This document shows positions 9,353 to 17,930 of a stretch of 64,000 nucleotides of DNA, in pieces. This DNA is from Mucilaginibacter sp. L3T2-6. GTDB taxonomy: Bacteria > Bacteroidota > Bacteroidia > Sphingobacteriales > Sphingobacteriaceae. Where the stretch lies: the NCBI RefSeq assembly GCF_030519355.1, contig NZ_JAUMKC010000001.1, positions 310,001 to 374,000 of the forward strand, written 5' to 3'. A program made the translations under genes and the position numbers. Under the pieces are notes generated by a model, which saw nothing but the letters and a program-made list of their open reading frames with translations, ran no database searches and had not been told where the DNA came from. The number at the start of each line of letters is the position of its first letter. Positions within the stretch are counted from its first letter, which is position 1.

Positions 9353-10432
9353 TTACTTTATAACTTTTAAAACTTTCAAAGGCACTTTGTTGCGGATCTG
9401 TATCAGGCCGGAAACAATCAAACTGTCTCCTGCTTTCAGGCCGCTGGTTATTTCTATTCGGGTATCGGTACGCAAGTCTGTCTTCACTACTTTTGCCTCA
9501 GCAATACCATTTTGATATATAAATACCTTGTTGTCCTTTAAATCAGGGATAACACATTGTGTAGGAACCATAATGGTTTTGGCAATCTGATCGAGCTTTA
9601 GATTGATCTTGGCAAACGCGCCGGCTTTTAAAAGGTTATCGGGGTTCGGCGCTTTTGCGCGTACCGTGATAGTACGGGAGCTAAGATCGATGGCCGGTTC
9701 AATAGCATAAACCGTAGCCGAAAAATTCTTGCGCGAGCTTTCAATAGTGAAATTAATTTTGGTGCCCGCTTTAATCATCGCCAGGTAGCGTTCCGGTACC
9801 GAAAAGGTAACCTTTGCCGGGTCGATATTAACCAGGCTCGCGATTGATGTTGACGGTGATAAATATCCGCCGGGGCTGATGTTCCTTAAACCAATAACGC
9901 CCGAAAATGGCGCCCTGATCTCGGTTTTGGCGATCTGCGCCTTTAAAACTTCGCTCTGTGCCTTTAAGGTATTTAGTGATGTTAATGAGGTATCATATTC
10001 CTGCTGGCTTATGGCTTCTTTTTGCAATAAAATGCTATTTCGGTATTCGTTTTGTTTGGCCAGAGCAACCTGGTAGTCATTCTGTTTCAAAGCCGCTATC
10101 AGGTCCTGGTTATAAACCTTTACGAGCAATTGTCCCTTTTTTACTGTGCTTCCTTCATTAAAATAAATACCGGTTATGGCGCCGGCAGTTTCGCTTACAA
10201 GGTTAACCTTTTCATTGGCGTCAATGGTTCCGGTAACATCAATGTTATTGTCAACCGTCGTATCCTTAACAATCATCAGATTAACCGGCACAGGGCCATT
10301 TTTTCGCTTGGCGCCGCCTTTGCTGGCCCGCAACGCCATGGCCTCTTTGCCCTTCTCGCTAAAAAACTTGTTATAAATTAAAAAGCCGATAAGCAGCGCC
10401 AACGCTATGTATATAATATACCTTGTTCTCAT
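9353..10432 (-). CDS. RND efflux periplasmic adaptor (membrane fusion protein)
   Basis: A 359-residue HlyD/AcrA-type adaptor that bridges the RND pump and TolC channel. An N-terminal membrane anchor (about residues 7-24) is followed by a lipoyl-like half 'VNLVSETAGAITGIYFNEGSTVKKGQLLVKV', a short alpha hairpin, the second lipoyl half 'TEIRAPFSGVIGLRNISPGGYL', and a beta-barrel and C-terminal domain ending in 'GDSLIVSGLIQIRNKVPLKV'. It sits between the MarR gene (eight bases upstream) and the pump gene, forming a four-gene operon. Confidence 0.93.
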   Translation of the reverse strand: MRTRYIIYIALALLIGFLIYNKFFSEKGKEAMALRASKGGAKRKNGPVPVNLMIVKDTTVDNNIDVTGTIDANEKVNLVSETAGAITGIYFNEGSTVKKGQLLVKVYNQDLIAALKQNDYQVALAKQNEYRNSILLQKEAISQQEYDTSLTSLNTLKAQSEVLKAQIAKTEIRAPFSGVIGLRNISPGGYLSPSTSIASLVNIDPAKVTFSVPERYLAMIKAGTKINFTIESSRKNFSATVYAIEPAIDLSSRTITVRAKAPNPDNLLKAGAFAKINLKLDQIAKTIMVPTQCVIPDLKDNKVFIYQNGIAEAKVVKTDLRTDTRIEITSGLKAGDSLIVSGLIQIRNKVPLKVLKVIK

Positions 10433-10440
10433 GGTAATAA

Positions 10441-10905
10441 TTAGGATTTTATTTGGGGGTTAATCTCTGTCGATGTTAGCTGCTTCATATTGGCTTCCAT
10501 TTTTCTTAGCACGGTGTTAAATATTTTCAACTCATCGTCGCTGATGTTTGCGGTTATGCTTTTGTTAAGCGCGTCAAAAGCCTCAATTATATGCGGCGCC
10601 GCTTTTTTACCTTTTGCAGTACCCTTTAGCAAATGCTCGCGCCTGTCTGCAGGGTTTGTTTCCCGGTATACGAAGCCTTGTTCGGTAAGCGTATCCACAA
10701 TATTCACCACTAGCGATTTGTCTTTTCCTAATTCATTGGCCAGCGCTTTTTGGGTTAAGCGGCCGTCGTGATAACATATGTACGTTAGCGCGTAATAATA
10801 CCGGCTGACCCCCAACGGACCAAGCTGTTTTGCTAGCTGGCTTATGTAGGCCCTTCCTAAATGATTTAATTTACGCGACAGTGGCTCAATCAGTTTCAAT
10901 TCCAT
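10441..10905 (-). CDS. MarR-family transcriptional regulator, first gene of the efflux operon
   Basis: A 154-residue winged-helix regulator. The core is 'LTYICYHDGRLTQKALANELGKDKSLVVNIVDTLTEQGFVYRETNPADRREHLLKGTAKGKK', which contains the recognition helix and the wing with the conserved D-R-R motif. It heads the minus-strand pump operon, the usual place for a ligand-sensing repressor of the pump. Autorepression is inferred, not seen. An in-frame TTG lies upstream at 10917, but the ATG at 10905 is the better start. Confidence 0.9.
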   Translation of the reverse strand: MELKLIEPLSRKLNHLGRAYISQLAKQLGPLGVSRYYYALTYICYHDGRLTQKALANELGKDKSLVVNIVDTLTEQGFVYRETNPADRREHLLKGTAKGKKAAPHIIEAFDALNKSITANISDDELKIFNTVLRKMEANMKQLTSTEINPQIKS

Positions 10906-11074
10906 AACCGAGCCCAAAAGTATTTGTTAGCGCACTTAATAGTTGTATGTATCAACCATTTTACAAGTAAAGAAACTGTGACGCAGCAAAAAAAGATATA
11001 ACTTGCACCCCGAACCAATTTGGCCAATCCAAAAAATATTCTGAGTTGATAAATTATCACTAATAAGCCCGAGA

Positions 11075-12880
11075 ATGAAAACCGTTAAGCTAACCGCCCT
11101 CTTTTTATTAATATTGCTTTTTATGAATTTCGGTACTACCCAGGCAGCAGGCGCTGTTAAAATATCTTATACAGTAACATTCCCCGAGGCGCAAGCTCAT
11201 TACGCGGATGTTGAGATGAACATTTCCGGCATCAGTCAAAACTTTCTTGACCTGAAAATGCCGGTATGGACGCCAGGTTCTTACCTGGTGCGCGAGTTTT
11301 CAAAAAATGTGGAGTCTTTCTCGGCAGCTGCGAATGGAAAAGAAATCGCATCGCCCAAAGTAAACAAAAATACCTGGCGTATAAACACTGCCGGCCTATC
11401 AAGCATCACTGTTAAATATAAGGTTTATTGTTTTGAAATTTCGGTGCGTACCAGCTTCGTGGATGCATCGCATGGCTTCCTGTCAACCACGGGTATTTTC
11501 ATCTACCCGGATAAAATGCTCAATACTCCATCCACCATAAAAATTGTTCCTTATAAAGGATGGACAACTGTATCAACCAGCCTGGAACCTGTAGACGGAG
11601 ATCCCTTTACACGCTACTCGCCAAACTTTGATATTCTGTTCGATTCACCGATCGAAGTGGGCACGCAGGACGTTTTCGGCTTTGATGCTGCCGGCGTTAA
11701 GTATGAAGTTTGCATGGTTGGCGGCGGCAATTACGACAAGGAGAAGCTAAAGGTTGATATGGCGAAAATAGTTGAGCAGGAAACCAAAGTGTTTGGCGAA
11801 AATCCCAACAAGCATTATGTATTTATAGTGCACAATCACCAGCGCGGTGGCGGCGGCCTGGAGCACCTTAGTTCAACAACCCTTGGGGCGTCCCGCGATA
11901 ATTATGCTAATCCGGGTGGCTACCGTAACTTTTTAGGGTTGGTTGCCCATGAGCATTTCCATTTGTGGAATGTAAAACGTCTGCGCCCAATAGTACTTGG
12001 TCCGTTTGATTATGATAACGAAAACTATACAACCGACCTTTGGATCGCGGAGGGTTTTACCGCATACTACCAGAATATAATTTTACGCCACGCGCAAATA
12101 ACTACGCCGGAGACTTATCTGAGCGCGGTGACCGGCGAAATGAATACCATTGATAACCAGCCCGGTGCTAAGATACAACCCCTTGCCGACGCCAGCTTTG
12201 ATGCGTGGATAAAGGCTTACCGCCCGAACGAAAACTCGGTGAATACAGGTATTTCCTATTATGACAAAGGCGCAATGGCAGGTCTGCTGCTTGACCTGGA
12301 AATTATCAACGCTACTAAAGGTAAACATTCGCTTGATGACGTAATGAAGTATATGTACAATACTTATTACAAAGAGAAAAAGCGGGGTTATACTGACCAG
12401 GAATTTAAAAAGGGCCTCGAAAAATTTGCAGGAAAAAACCTGGATGATTTTTATAATAATTACATATACGGTGTTACGCCGCTTGATTATAATAAGTACC
12501 TGGTTTATGCAGGCTATAAAGCCATTGATGAAGCAGCCGGTACCAATGAGCCAAGCCTGGGCATAGTGACCACAGAGGCTACCGGCCGCAAATTTGTGAC
12601 CGCCGTGCTGCGTGGCAGCGCTGCCTGGGCCGATGGTATTAACGTTAACGATGAACTGATGACCATAGACGGTACGCCAATTACCGATATGGCTACCATT
12701 CTGAATGGCAAAAAGGTAGACGATAAAATAGTGGTGGGGGTGCTGCGTGATGGCCTGCACCTGAACCTGCCGGTTACCCTTTTGAGAAATGACCGCGTGA
12801 AATATAAAATAGAATCGTTTACTGAAGTTACCCCGGAGCAAATGGTGGTGAGGAAAAAATGGCTGGGATTGGTTGAATAA
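11075..12880 (+). CDS. M61-family peptidase with C-terminal PDZ domain
   Basis: A 601-residue exported metallopeptidase of the glycyl aminopeptidase family. It has a signal peptide ('LTALFLLILLFMNFGTTQAAG'), an N-terminal beta domain with 'MPVWTPGSYLVREFSKNVE', the M61 zinc motif HEHFH at residues 292-296 followed by 'LWNVKRLRP', and the downstream Glu in 'LWIAEGFTAYYQNI'. A PDZ domain follows near residues 490-575 ('AVLRGSAAWADGINVNDELMTIDG'). It likely cleaves peptides in the periplasm; the natural substrate is unknown. It is divergent from the efflux operon and seems monocistronic. Confidence 0.93.
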   Translation: MKTVKLTALFLLILLFMNFGTTQAAGAVKISYTVTFPEAQAHYADVEMNISGISQNFLDLKMPVWTPGSYLVREFSKNVESFSAAANGKEIASPKVNKNTWRINTAGLSSITVKYKVYCFEISVRTSFVDASHGFLSTTGIFIYPDKMLNTPSTIKIVPYKGWTTVSTSLEPVDGDPFTRYSPNFDILFDSPIEVGTQDVFGFDAAGVKYEVCMVGGGNYDKEKLKVDMAKIVEQETKVFGENPNKHYVFIVHNHQRGGGGLEHLSSTTLGASRDNYANPGGYRNFLGLVAHEHFHLWNVKRLRPIVLGPFDYDNENYTTDLWIAEGFTAYYQNIILRHAQITTPETYLSAVTGEMNTIDNQPGAKIQPLADASFDAWIKAYRPNENSVNTGISYYDKGAMAGLLLDLEIINATKGKHSLDDVMKYMYNTYYKEKKRGYTDQEFKKGLEKFAGKNLDDFYNNYIYGVTPLDYNKYLVYAGYKAIDEAAGTNEPSLGIVTTEATGRKFVTAVLRGSAAWADGINVNDELMTIDGTPITDMATILNGKKVDDKIVVGVLRDGLHLNLPVTLLRNDRVKYKIESFTEVTPEQMVVRKKWLGLVE

Positions 12881-13009
12881 GTTTTAGTGGTTTTAAAAGT
12901 TGCCGCTGTTAGCTTTTTCTTTAGGACTTCCGGCCTTTCCGGCCTTTAAAAAAAGTAAAACAATTCACTTGCTTTTGATATTAATACTAAAAATCAAAAC
13001 AAGGCAACC

Positions 13010-13165
13010 ATGAACTCATTATTATACATTATTGCCGTTATACTAATTATAGGCTGGGCAATAGGTTTCTTTTTTACAACAATAGGCGGCTTGATACATG
13101 TGCTGCTAATTATCGCGATCATATCCCTGCTGCTGGGCCTAATCCGCAGGCCAACGGCTGTTTAA
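13010..13165 (+). CDS. Small membrane protein, Lmo0937-family-like (51 aa)
   Basis: This short gene encodes MNSLLYIIAVILIIGWAIGF and continues for 51 residues, ending LLLGLIRRPTAV. It is two hydrophobic helices joined by a short glycine-containing turn. This matches the small Lmo0937/DUF5670 family, often seen among stress-induced genes. A strong hairpin terminator follows 30 bases later, which supports a real transcript. Function is unknown. Confidence 0.8.
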   Translation: MNSLLYIIAVILIIGWAIGFFFTTIGGLIHVLLIIAIISLLLGLIRRPTAV

Positions 13166-13194
13166 AGATAATCCAGAAAACACAACAATTAGAG

Positions 13195-13224
13195 AAGGCC
13201 CGGCAATTCGCCGGGCCTTCTTGA
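13195..13224 (+). terminator. Hairpin terminator after the 51-aa membrane protein
   Basis: A perfect 10-bp stem (AAGGCCCGGC at 13195-13204 with GCCGGGCCTT at 13210-13219) encloses a five-base loop and is followed by CTTGATT. The T-tract is weak, but the stem is GC-rich and correctly placed. Confidence 0.75.
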
Positions 13225-13244
13225 TTAAGTTCTGTTAAAATTTT

Positions 13245-13277
13245 GTCATTGCGAGCGAGGAACGAGCGAAGCAATCC
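13245..13277. repeat. REP-like short intergenic element
   Basis: The segment starts GTCATTGCGAGCGAGGAACG and continues with AGCGAAGCAATCCC. It is a typical short repeated element of Bacteroidota intergenic DNA and resembles the copy at 1567. It sits between the terminator and the 3' end of lnt. Confidence 0.45.
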
Positions 13278-13362
13278 CGTTGCCATGTATTGCTCGGCAT
13301 ATATAGCTCGCTACAGGTCGTGACGAGGTTGTTTTGTACCTCGCGTAGTTTTTGATGTAATT

Positions 13363-14973
13363 TTACTTCCCCCAAAACCTCCTCACCACAATAAACACCA
13401 TCCCCAAAATTGCCAGCAGACTCCCAATTTTTGCGATATAATCCCCGTGCAGTACGTAAAATGTCATGTCTGAGTTAAGGTTAATGTCTTGCTTAAGGGC
13501 AGTTTTTACCCACCACTGGCTGTGCTGCACTACGTCGCCACGTTGATTGATGAAACCCGAAATTCCGGTATTTGCCGATTGGCATACCCAGCGCCGGGTC
13601 TCGATAGCGCGAAGTTTGGCATAATCAAAATGCTGGTCTTTCCCGCTTGTATTTTCCCACCACCCGTCGTTGGTAATAACGGCAATAAATTGAGCGCCTT
13701 CGTGAACCGCGTCTGCCACCCAATCGCCCCAGATAGAATCAAAACAAATAACCGGCGCCGCGCCTATCCCGCTCTGCGAATAAAATACGCCCGGCTCATC
13801 CTGGCCGCCATACATGCCGGTGGCTCCCCCTAATTGTGCAAAAACCGGTTTCAAAAAACCGAGTGTAGTAGGAAATGGTAAAGCCTCTGCGCCGGGAACT
13901 AATTTTGATTTATGATAAAACTGTACCTCGGCCGAGTTCTCGATGTTTATGGCTGCGTTAAAATGATCAAAGTAGAGCCGCGACTGTTCGTCGTAAAATT
14001 CTGATTTGGTAGTTGGCCGGTTGTAAACTTTATAAGTCTCGGCGCCGGTTAATACATTACCGTTTTTGTATTTGTTTAAAAACTGCTGTACCTTATTAAA
14101 GGCGGCATCCGTACGGATATGGTCCTCATTAATCTCATTTGCCAGCGCAGTTTCCGGCCATATAAAAAATTCAGTATTTTTTTGGCCAAGTGAGTCCGAA
14201 AGGTTTTTCAGAATATCAAGCTGGACCAAAGGAGGAATAGCGCCATATTTTTCATATGGGTCGATGTTTGGCTGCGCAATAACAATGTTCGAAGGGTTTT
14301 TTTGTTCATGGTAGCCATAATAGCGGTACAACGAAAAACTTAACGGCAACACCAGCGTTACGGAAAACGCGATAATAAGCTTTGTCCTTAGTTTTTTATT
14401 GGGAGCCTCCCTTAAGCCGGTATAAATCAGGAACAGCAATATATTTAACGCCCAAATCCATACGGTGCCGCCGTAAACCCCGGTGTATTCATACCATTGT
14501 ACCCACTGATGAGTTACCGCGAAGCCATTTCCCAGTGTCATCCATGGGAAATGGAGGTCCCAGGTTTGGTTCAGATATTCGTACCCAACCCAAAAACAAA
14601 CCAACCCGGCCAGCGCCCAGCCACGTTTGATGGTAAGCCTGAGCCGGTAGTACAGCCAGACCACGGCGGCCATCAGCAATGGAGCCAACGAGTAAGGTAT
14701 AAGGGATACGGGCACTGCTGCCACCGCCCCAACCATCTTAAGCGCATTATAAACCCAGTAAACCGATAAGGCATTCCACACCAAAAAACCGAGGAACGCC
14801 GTGCCAAATATCTTTTTGCCTTTCTTTTTATAGTCCGACCGTATGATATTCTCGACAGCCAGCAGTAAAGGCACAAATCCAAAAAACAAGAAAAAGGTGG
14901 TATAAGGAGTGGGTGGCCAGGCTATCCAAAGCATTAAGCCGGAAAGAATGGAAAGAAGGATGTTTTTTTTCAT
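13363..14973 (-). CDS. lnt: Apolipoprotein N-acyltransferase
   Basis: A 536-residue inner-membrane enzyme that adds the third acyl chain to the N-terminal Cys of lipoproteins. The N-terminal half holds about seven membrane segments. The C-terminal nitrilase-type domain carries the catalytic Glu in 'FIWPETAL' (E274), the Lys in 'HKSKLVPGAEALPFP' (about K357) and the Cys in 'PVICFDSIWGDWV' (C410). A last membrane segment closes the protein. The start is taken at ATG 14973 (MKKNILLSIL); the longer open frame would overlap rsmI. The gap to rsmI is 13 bases, so the pair is likely cotranscribed. Confidence 0.93.
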   Translation of the reverse strand: MKKNILLSILSGLMLWIAWPPTPYTTFFLFFGFVPLLLAVENIIRSDYKKKGKKIFGTAFLGFLVWNALSVYWVYNALKMVGAVAAVPVSLIPYSLAPLLMAAVVWLYYRLRLTIKRGWALAGLVCFWVGYEYLNQTWDLHFPWMTLGNGFAVTHQWVQWYEYTGVYGGTVWIWALNILLFLIYTGLREAPNKKLRTKLIIAFSVTLVLPLSFSLYRYYGYHEQKNPSNIVIAQPNIDPYEKYGAIPPLVQLDILKNLSDSLGQKNTEFFIWPETALANEINEDHIRTDAAFNKVQQFLNKYKNGNVLTGAETYKVYNRPTTKSEFYDEQSRLYFDHFNAAINIENSAEVQFYHKSKLVPGAEALPFPTTLGFLKPVFAQLGGATGMYGGQDEPGVFYSQSGIGAAPVICFDSIWGDWVADAVHEGAQFIAVITNDGWWENTSGKDQHFDYAKLRAIETRRWVCQSANTGISGFINQRGDVVQHSQWWVKTALKQDINLNSDMTFYVLHGDYIAKIGSLLAILGMVFIVVRRFWGK

Positions 14974-14986
14974 TAATAAGTTTTTG

Positions 14987-15667
14987 TTAATTTTTCCCCG
15001 CCACACATATCACAAACTCGCCCTTCACCGGGTGCGTTTCAAAATAGGTTTTAACCTCACTTATAGTCCCCCTCACAGTCTCCTCGAACATCTTCGTCAG
15101 CTCGCGCGATACAGATATTTGCCGCCCGGGGCCAAAATAAAGAGCCATTTCGTCCAGCGTCTTTAACAAACGGTGCGGCGATTCGTATAGTATAAGGGTG
15201 CGCTCTTCATCAGCCAGCGCCTTATAACGCGTTTGCCGGCCTTTTTTCAGCGGTAAAAAACCTTCGAAGCAAAAGCGGTCTGTAGGGAAGCCGGAATTTA
15301 CCAGGGCAGGCACAAATGCTGTTGGTCCGGGAAGGCATTCTACCTCGATCCCGTTCTTCAAAGCTTCGCGCACCAGGTAAAACCCGGGATCAGAAATAGC
15401 GGGCGTACCGGCATCAGATATCAGCGCGATATTTTTTCCTTCCTTTAAAAACTTTACGATTTCATTAGAGGATTGATGCTCGTTATGCTGGTGATGCGCA
15501 TAAACCTTTTGATGAATATCAAAGTGCTTCAGCAAAGGCGCAGAGGTGCGCGTATCTTCCGCCAAAATCAAATCCACCTCCTTTAAGACACGAATAGCCC
15601 TGAGGGTAATATCCTCCAGGTTGCCAATAGGGGTAGGTACGAGGTATAGTTTGCCTGTTTGGTTCAT
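14987..15667 (-). CDS. rsmI: 16S rRNA (cytidine(1402)-2'-O)-methyltransferase
   Basis: A 226-residue SAM-dependent tetrapyrrole-methylase-fold enzyme that 2'-O-methylates C1402 in the ribosomal decoding centre. Signature pieces are 'GKLYLVPTPIGNLEDITLRAIRVLKEVDLILAEDTRT' at the start, 'ALISDAGTPAISDPGFYLV', 'CLPGPTAFVPALVNSGFPTDRFCFEGFLP' and 'RELTKMFEETVRGT'. It is somewhat shorter than the E. coli protein because it lacks the extra C-terminal helical extension, which is common in Bacteroidota. It is the first gene of the rsmI-lnt pair. Confidence 0.95.
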   Translation of the reverse strand: MNQTGKLYLVPTPIGNLEDITLRAIRVLKEVDLILAEDTRTSAPLLKHFDIHQKVYAHHQHNEHQSSNEIVKFLKEGKNIALISDAGTPAISDPGFYLVREALKNGIEVECLPGPTAFVPALVNSGFPTDRFCFEGFLPLKKGRQTRYKALADEERTLILYESPHRLLKTLDEMALYFGPGRQISVSRELTKMFEETVRGTISEVKTYFETHPVKGEFVICVAGKN

Positions 15668-15685
15668 GGTTTCTTTAATCCATGA

Positions 15686-15765
15686 CGATAGACCATAGTA
15701 CTTTTCATTTTAAAGATGTGTAATAACGCTTCAAAAACTATGGGCTATGGTCTATGGACTATCGA
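15686..15765. repeat. Imperfect inverted repeat between rsmI and serS
   Basis: The arm CGATAGACCATAG (15686-15698) is mirrored by CTATGGTCTATGGACTATCG near 15745-15764, with a short insertion in the right arm. It occupies the divergent rsmI/serS promoter region. It looks like a short dispersed repeat rather than a defined operator. Confidence 0.35.
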
Positions 15766-15773
15766 CTAATTTA

Positions 15774-15781
15774 TATCTTTG
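15774..15781 (+). promoter_or_regulatory. Candidate -7 promoter element of serS
   Basis: TATCTTTG matches the Bacteroidota -7 consensus TAnnTTTG, 16 bases upstream of the serS ATG. No good -33 TTTG is visible at the right spacing, so the call is tentative. Confidence 0.4.
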
Positions 15782-15797
15782 CCTAAAAAATTAAATA

Positions 15798-17069
15798 ATG
15801 CTGCAAGTTAGCTATATCCGCGATAACAGGGAACAGGTTTTGGAACGTTTGGCTGTAAAAAATTTTAAACAGCCCGAACTGGTTAGTGAAGTTATTGAAC
15901 TGGACGACAAGCGCCGGTCGACCCAAACCACGCTGGATAATACTTCTGCAGAAGCAAATGCTGCCGCAAAGCAGATCGGCGAGTTAATGCGCACCGGCAA
16001 AAAGGAAGATGCCGAGGCACTTAAAGTTAAAACCAGCGTTTGGAAAGAGGATATTAAAAGGTTAAATGAACAGTTAAATGCCATTGAAGAAGAATTACAG
16101 CAGAAATTGGTATTGCTGCCCAACCTTCCTCACAGTTCGGTTCCCAAAGGCTTAACACCTGAAGAAAACGAAGTAGTACTTGAAAACGGTGCTAAGCCGG
16201 CCTTGCCCGAAAACGCCCTGCCGCATTGGGAGCTTGCCGCAAAATACAACCTGATTGATTTTGAGCTTGGCGTTAAGATCACCGGAGCAGGTTTTCCGGT
16301 GTATAAAAACAAAGGCGCTAAATTGCAGCGGGCGCTCATTAATTACTTTATTGACGAAGCTGAAAAGGCCGGTTACAGCGAAGTAAGCGTTCCGCTGATG
16401 GTAAATGAGGCATCAGGTTTTGGAACAGGTCAGCTGCCAGACAAGGAAGGCCAGATGTATTTTGTAGGCGAGGATAAGCTATACCTGATACCTACTGCCG
16501 AAGTACCGGTTACAAATATATACCGTGACGTAATTTTAAAAGGCGAGGACCTGCCTGTCAAGAACTGCGGGCATACACCTTGTTTCCGCCGCGAGGCCGG
16601 TTCATACGGCGCGCACGTGCGGGGCCTGAACCGCCTGCATCAGTTTGATAAGGTAGAAATTGTACAAATTGCCCACCCTGATAAATCATACGAAGTATTG
16701 GAGCAAATGAGCCTGCATGTGCAGGGGTTGCTGCAAAAGCTCGGCCTGCCGTACCGTGTGCTGCGCCTTTGCGGCGGAGATATGGGTTTTGCATCCGCTT
16801 TAACCTATGATATGGAAACATGGAGCGCAGCACAGCAGCGCTGGCTGGAAGTATCTTCCGTATCGAATTTCGAAACATTTCAAAGCAATCGCTTAAAGCT
16901 GCGTTTCCGTAATGCTGAGGGTAAAACACAGCTGGCGCATACGTTAAATGGCAGCGCCCTGGCCTTGCCGCGTATTGTGGCCACCTTGCTGGAGAATAAT
17001 CAAACAGACAAGGGTATTAAAATTCCGGATGCGCTTGTGCCTTATACCAGGTTTGAGTGGATTGATTGA
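15798..17069 (+). CDS. serS: Seryl-tRNA synthetase
   Basis: A 423-residue class II aminoacyl-tRNA synthetase that charges tRNA-Ser. The N-terminal 100 residues form the long antiparallel coiled-coil arm. The catalytic core shows 'YLIPTAEVPVTNIYRD' with the TxE serine site, class II motif 2 'CFRREAGSYGAHVRGLNRLHQFDKVE', and motif 3-type 'LNGSALALPRIVATLLENNQ' near the C-terminus. Length and order are normal. It stands alone on the plus strand, divergent from rsmI-lnt. Confidence 0.97.
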   Translation: MLQVSYIRDNREQVLERLAVKNFKQPELVSEVIELDDKRRSTQTTLDNTSAEANAAAKQIGELMRTGKKEDAEALKVKTSVWKEDIKRLNEQLNAIEEELQQKLVLLPNLPHSSVPKGLTPEENEVVLENGAKPALPENALPHWELAAKYNLIDFELGVKITGAGFPVYKNKGAKLQRALINYFIDEAEKAGYSEVSVPLMVNEASGFGTGQLPDKEGQMYFVGEDKLYLIPTAEVPVTNIYRDVILKGEDLPVKNCGHTPCFRREAGSYGAHVRGLNRLHQFDKVEIVQIAHPDKSYEVLEQMSLHVQGLLQKLGLPYRVLRLCGGDMGFASALTYDMETWSAAQQRWLEVSSVSNFETFQSNRLKLRFRNAEGKTQLAHTLNGSALALPRIVATLLENNQTDKGIKIPDALVPYTRFEWID

Positions 17070-17129
17070 GTTGTAGATTTTTAAACCAAAGATTTGGATC
17101 GCCGGTCAAATAATAGGCGCCGTTGTGCA

Positions 17130-17149
17130 GAGGCACATACTTGTGTCTC
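17130..17149. repeat. Short palindrome, related to the one at 1967
   Basis: GAGGCACATACTTGTGTCTC is an imperfect palindrome whose arms pair with one mismatch. It lies between the convergent serS and receiver-like genes and shares its first eight bases with the element at 1967. It could act as a shared terminator hairpin or be a repeat remnant. Confidence 0.35.
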
Positions 17150-17171
17150 CAACATTAAGGGTTCCGATTAT

Positions 17172-17585
17172 TTAATGCGTTGCATTGATCACCCATTTTA
17201 CAATGGATGCATCAATTACCGAACTAAAGGTATTTAGCAGCGATTTATTTTTGGTTTCTGCGGTGAGTTCATCGCGGTAAATAAAGTGGTCTACTCCGAG
17301 CACTTTTAAAAAGCTGTCAATCTTTGTGTTGGCCGAATTTTTAAAGCAGCAGATCTTTATTTTATGATAAAATTTATTAGTCTGTATCCGTCTCAGGGTC
17401 CTTTCAAAGTCTCTGCCCATAAAGTCATAGTCAAATACTATCACATCTGGGTTCATCTCATGTATTGAAGGAAATACACTGCCTGCTGCAGAGATATGTT
17501 TTACGTTGGTATAATCAGCCAGAAGCTGATTAGGAAAAATTTCAGGTGCCACCAACAGCACCTTTTTGAAGCGTGTACGGATCAT
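17172..17585 (-). CDS. Receiver-like protein with degenerate acidic pocket
   Basis: A 137-residue protein with a response-regulator-like alpha/beta outline: 'KKVLLVAPEIFPNQLLA', then 'NPDVIVFDYDFMGRDFERTLRRIQ', 'KIKICCFKNSANTKIDSFLKVLGVDHFIYRDEL'. The Asp in 'VFDYDFMG' could be the phosphoacceptor, but the usual DD pair after the first strand is replaced by A-P-E and the conserved Lys near the end is not in its normal 'KP' setting. No output domain follows. It may be a non-phosphorylated signalling module; no partner kinase is adjacent. Confidence 0.55.
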   Translation of the reverse strand: MIRTRFKKVLLVAPEIFPNQLLADYTNVKHISAAGSVFPSIHEMNPDVIVFDYDFMGRDFERTLRRIQTNKFYHKIKICCFKNSANTKIDSFLKVLGVDHFIYRDELTAETKNKSLLNTFSSVIDASIVKWVINATH

Positions 17586-17930
17586 GCTCAGACTAAATTA
17601 GGGTGTTTAAATATAAATTGTAAAATTCACATTGTCAAGTAATTAATATTACGATAACGTAAATAAATCCGGCAGGATCTTACAATTTAGCCGTATTATG
17701 GGGCAAATATACCACACCTTTTACAGAAAATTAATCAAAAGTTAATTTTATTATCTGTTTAATCTTTTTTGAGAGAGGGATATGTTTGGTTGTGTAACAG
17801 GTATGTTACTTTCGGGAAGGTGTTTTAATTTCGCTTTACTTATAAAAAGCGCTTATTTTTTATCAAACTCACAATCTCTGTAAAAAAGAATCAGCAGAAT
17901 ATCAACTTGATATCCTGCTGAAGTCTGCTT
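17586..17930. other. 345-bp AT-rich intergenic region
   Basis: Apart from the terminator of the SIMPL gene near 17880-17919, nothing gene-like is seen. The region should also contain the promoter of the receiver-like gene that starts at 17585. Confidence 0.5.
17880..17919 (-). terminator. Terminator of the SIMPL-domain gene
   Basis: On the minus strand a hairpin formed by AGCAG-ATATC arms (17893-17919) is followed by GATTCTTTTTTACAG, a good T-tract, 12 bases after the stop codon at 17931. Confidence 0.65.

Noticed and set aside
12083..12841. 252-codon open frame on the minus strand opposite the M61 peptidase
   Set aside because: It is a shadow of the peptidase gene with no family similarity.
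14974..15006. Longer start of lnt overlapping rsmI
   Set aside because: It would overlap the rsmI stop and adds a charged leader before the first membrane segment; the ATG at 14973 is sufficient.
15700..15797. T-box or other aminoacyl-tRNA-sensing leader before serS
   Set aside because: The leader is too short, has no T-box core, and such leaders are not typical of Bacteroidota.
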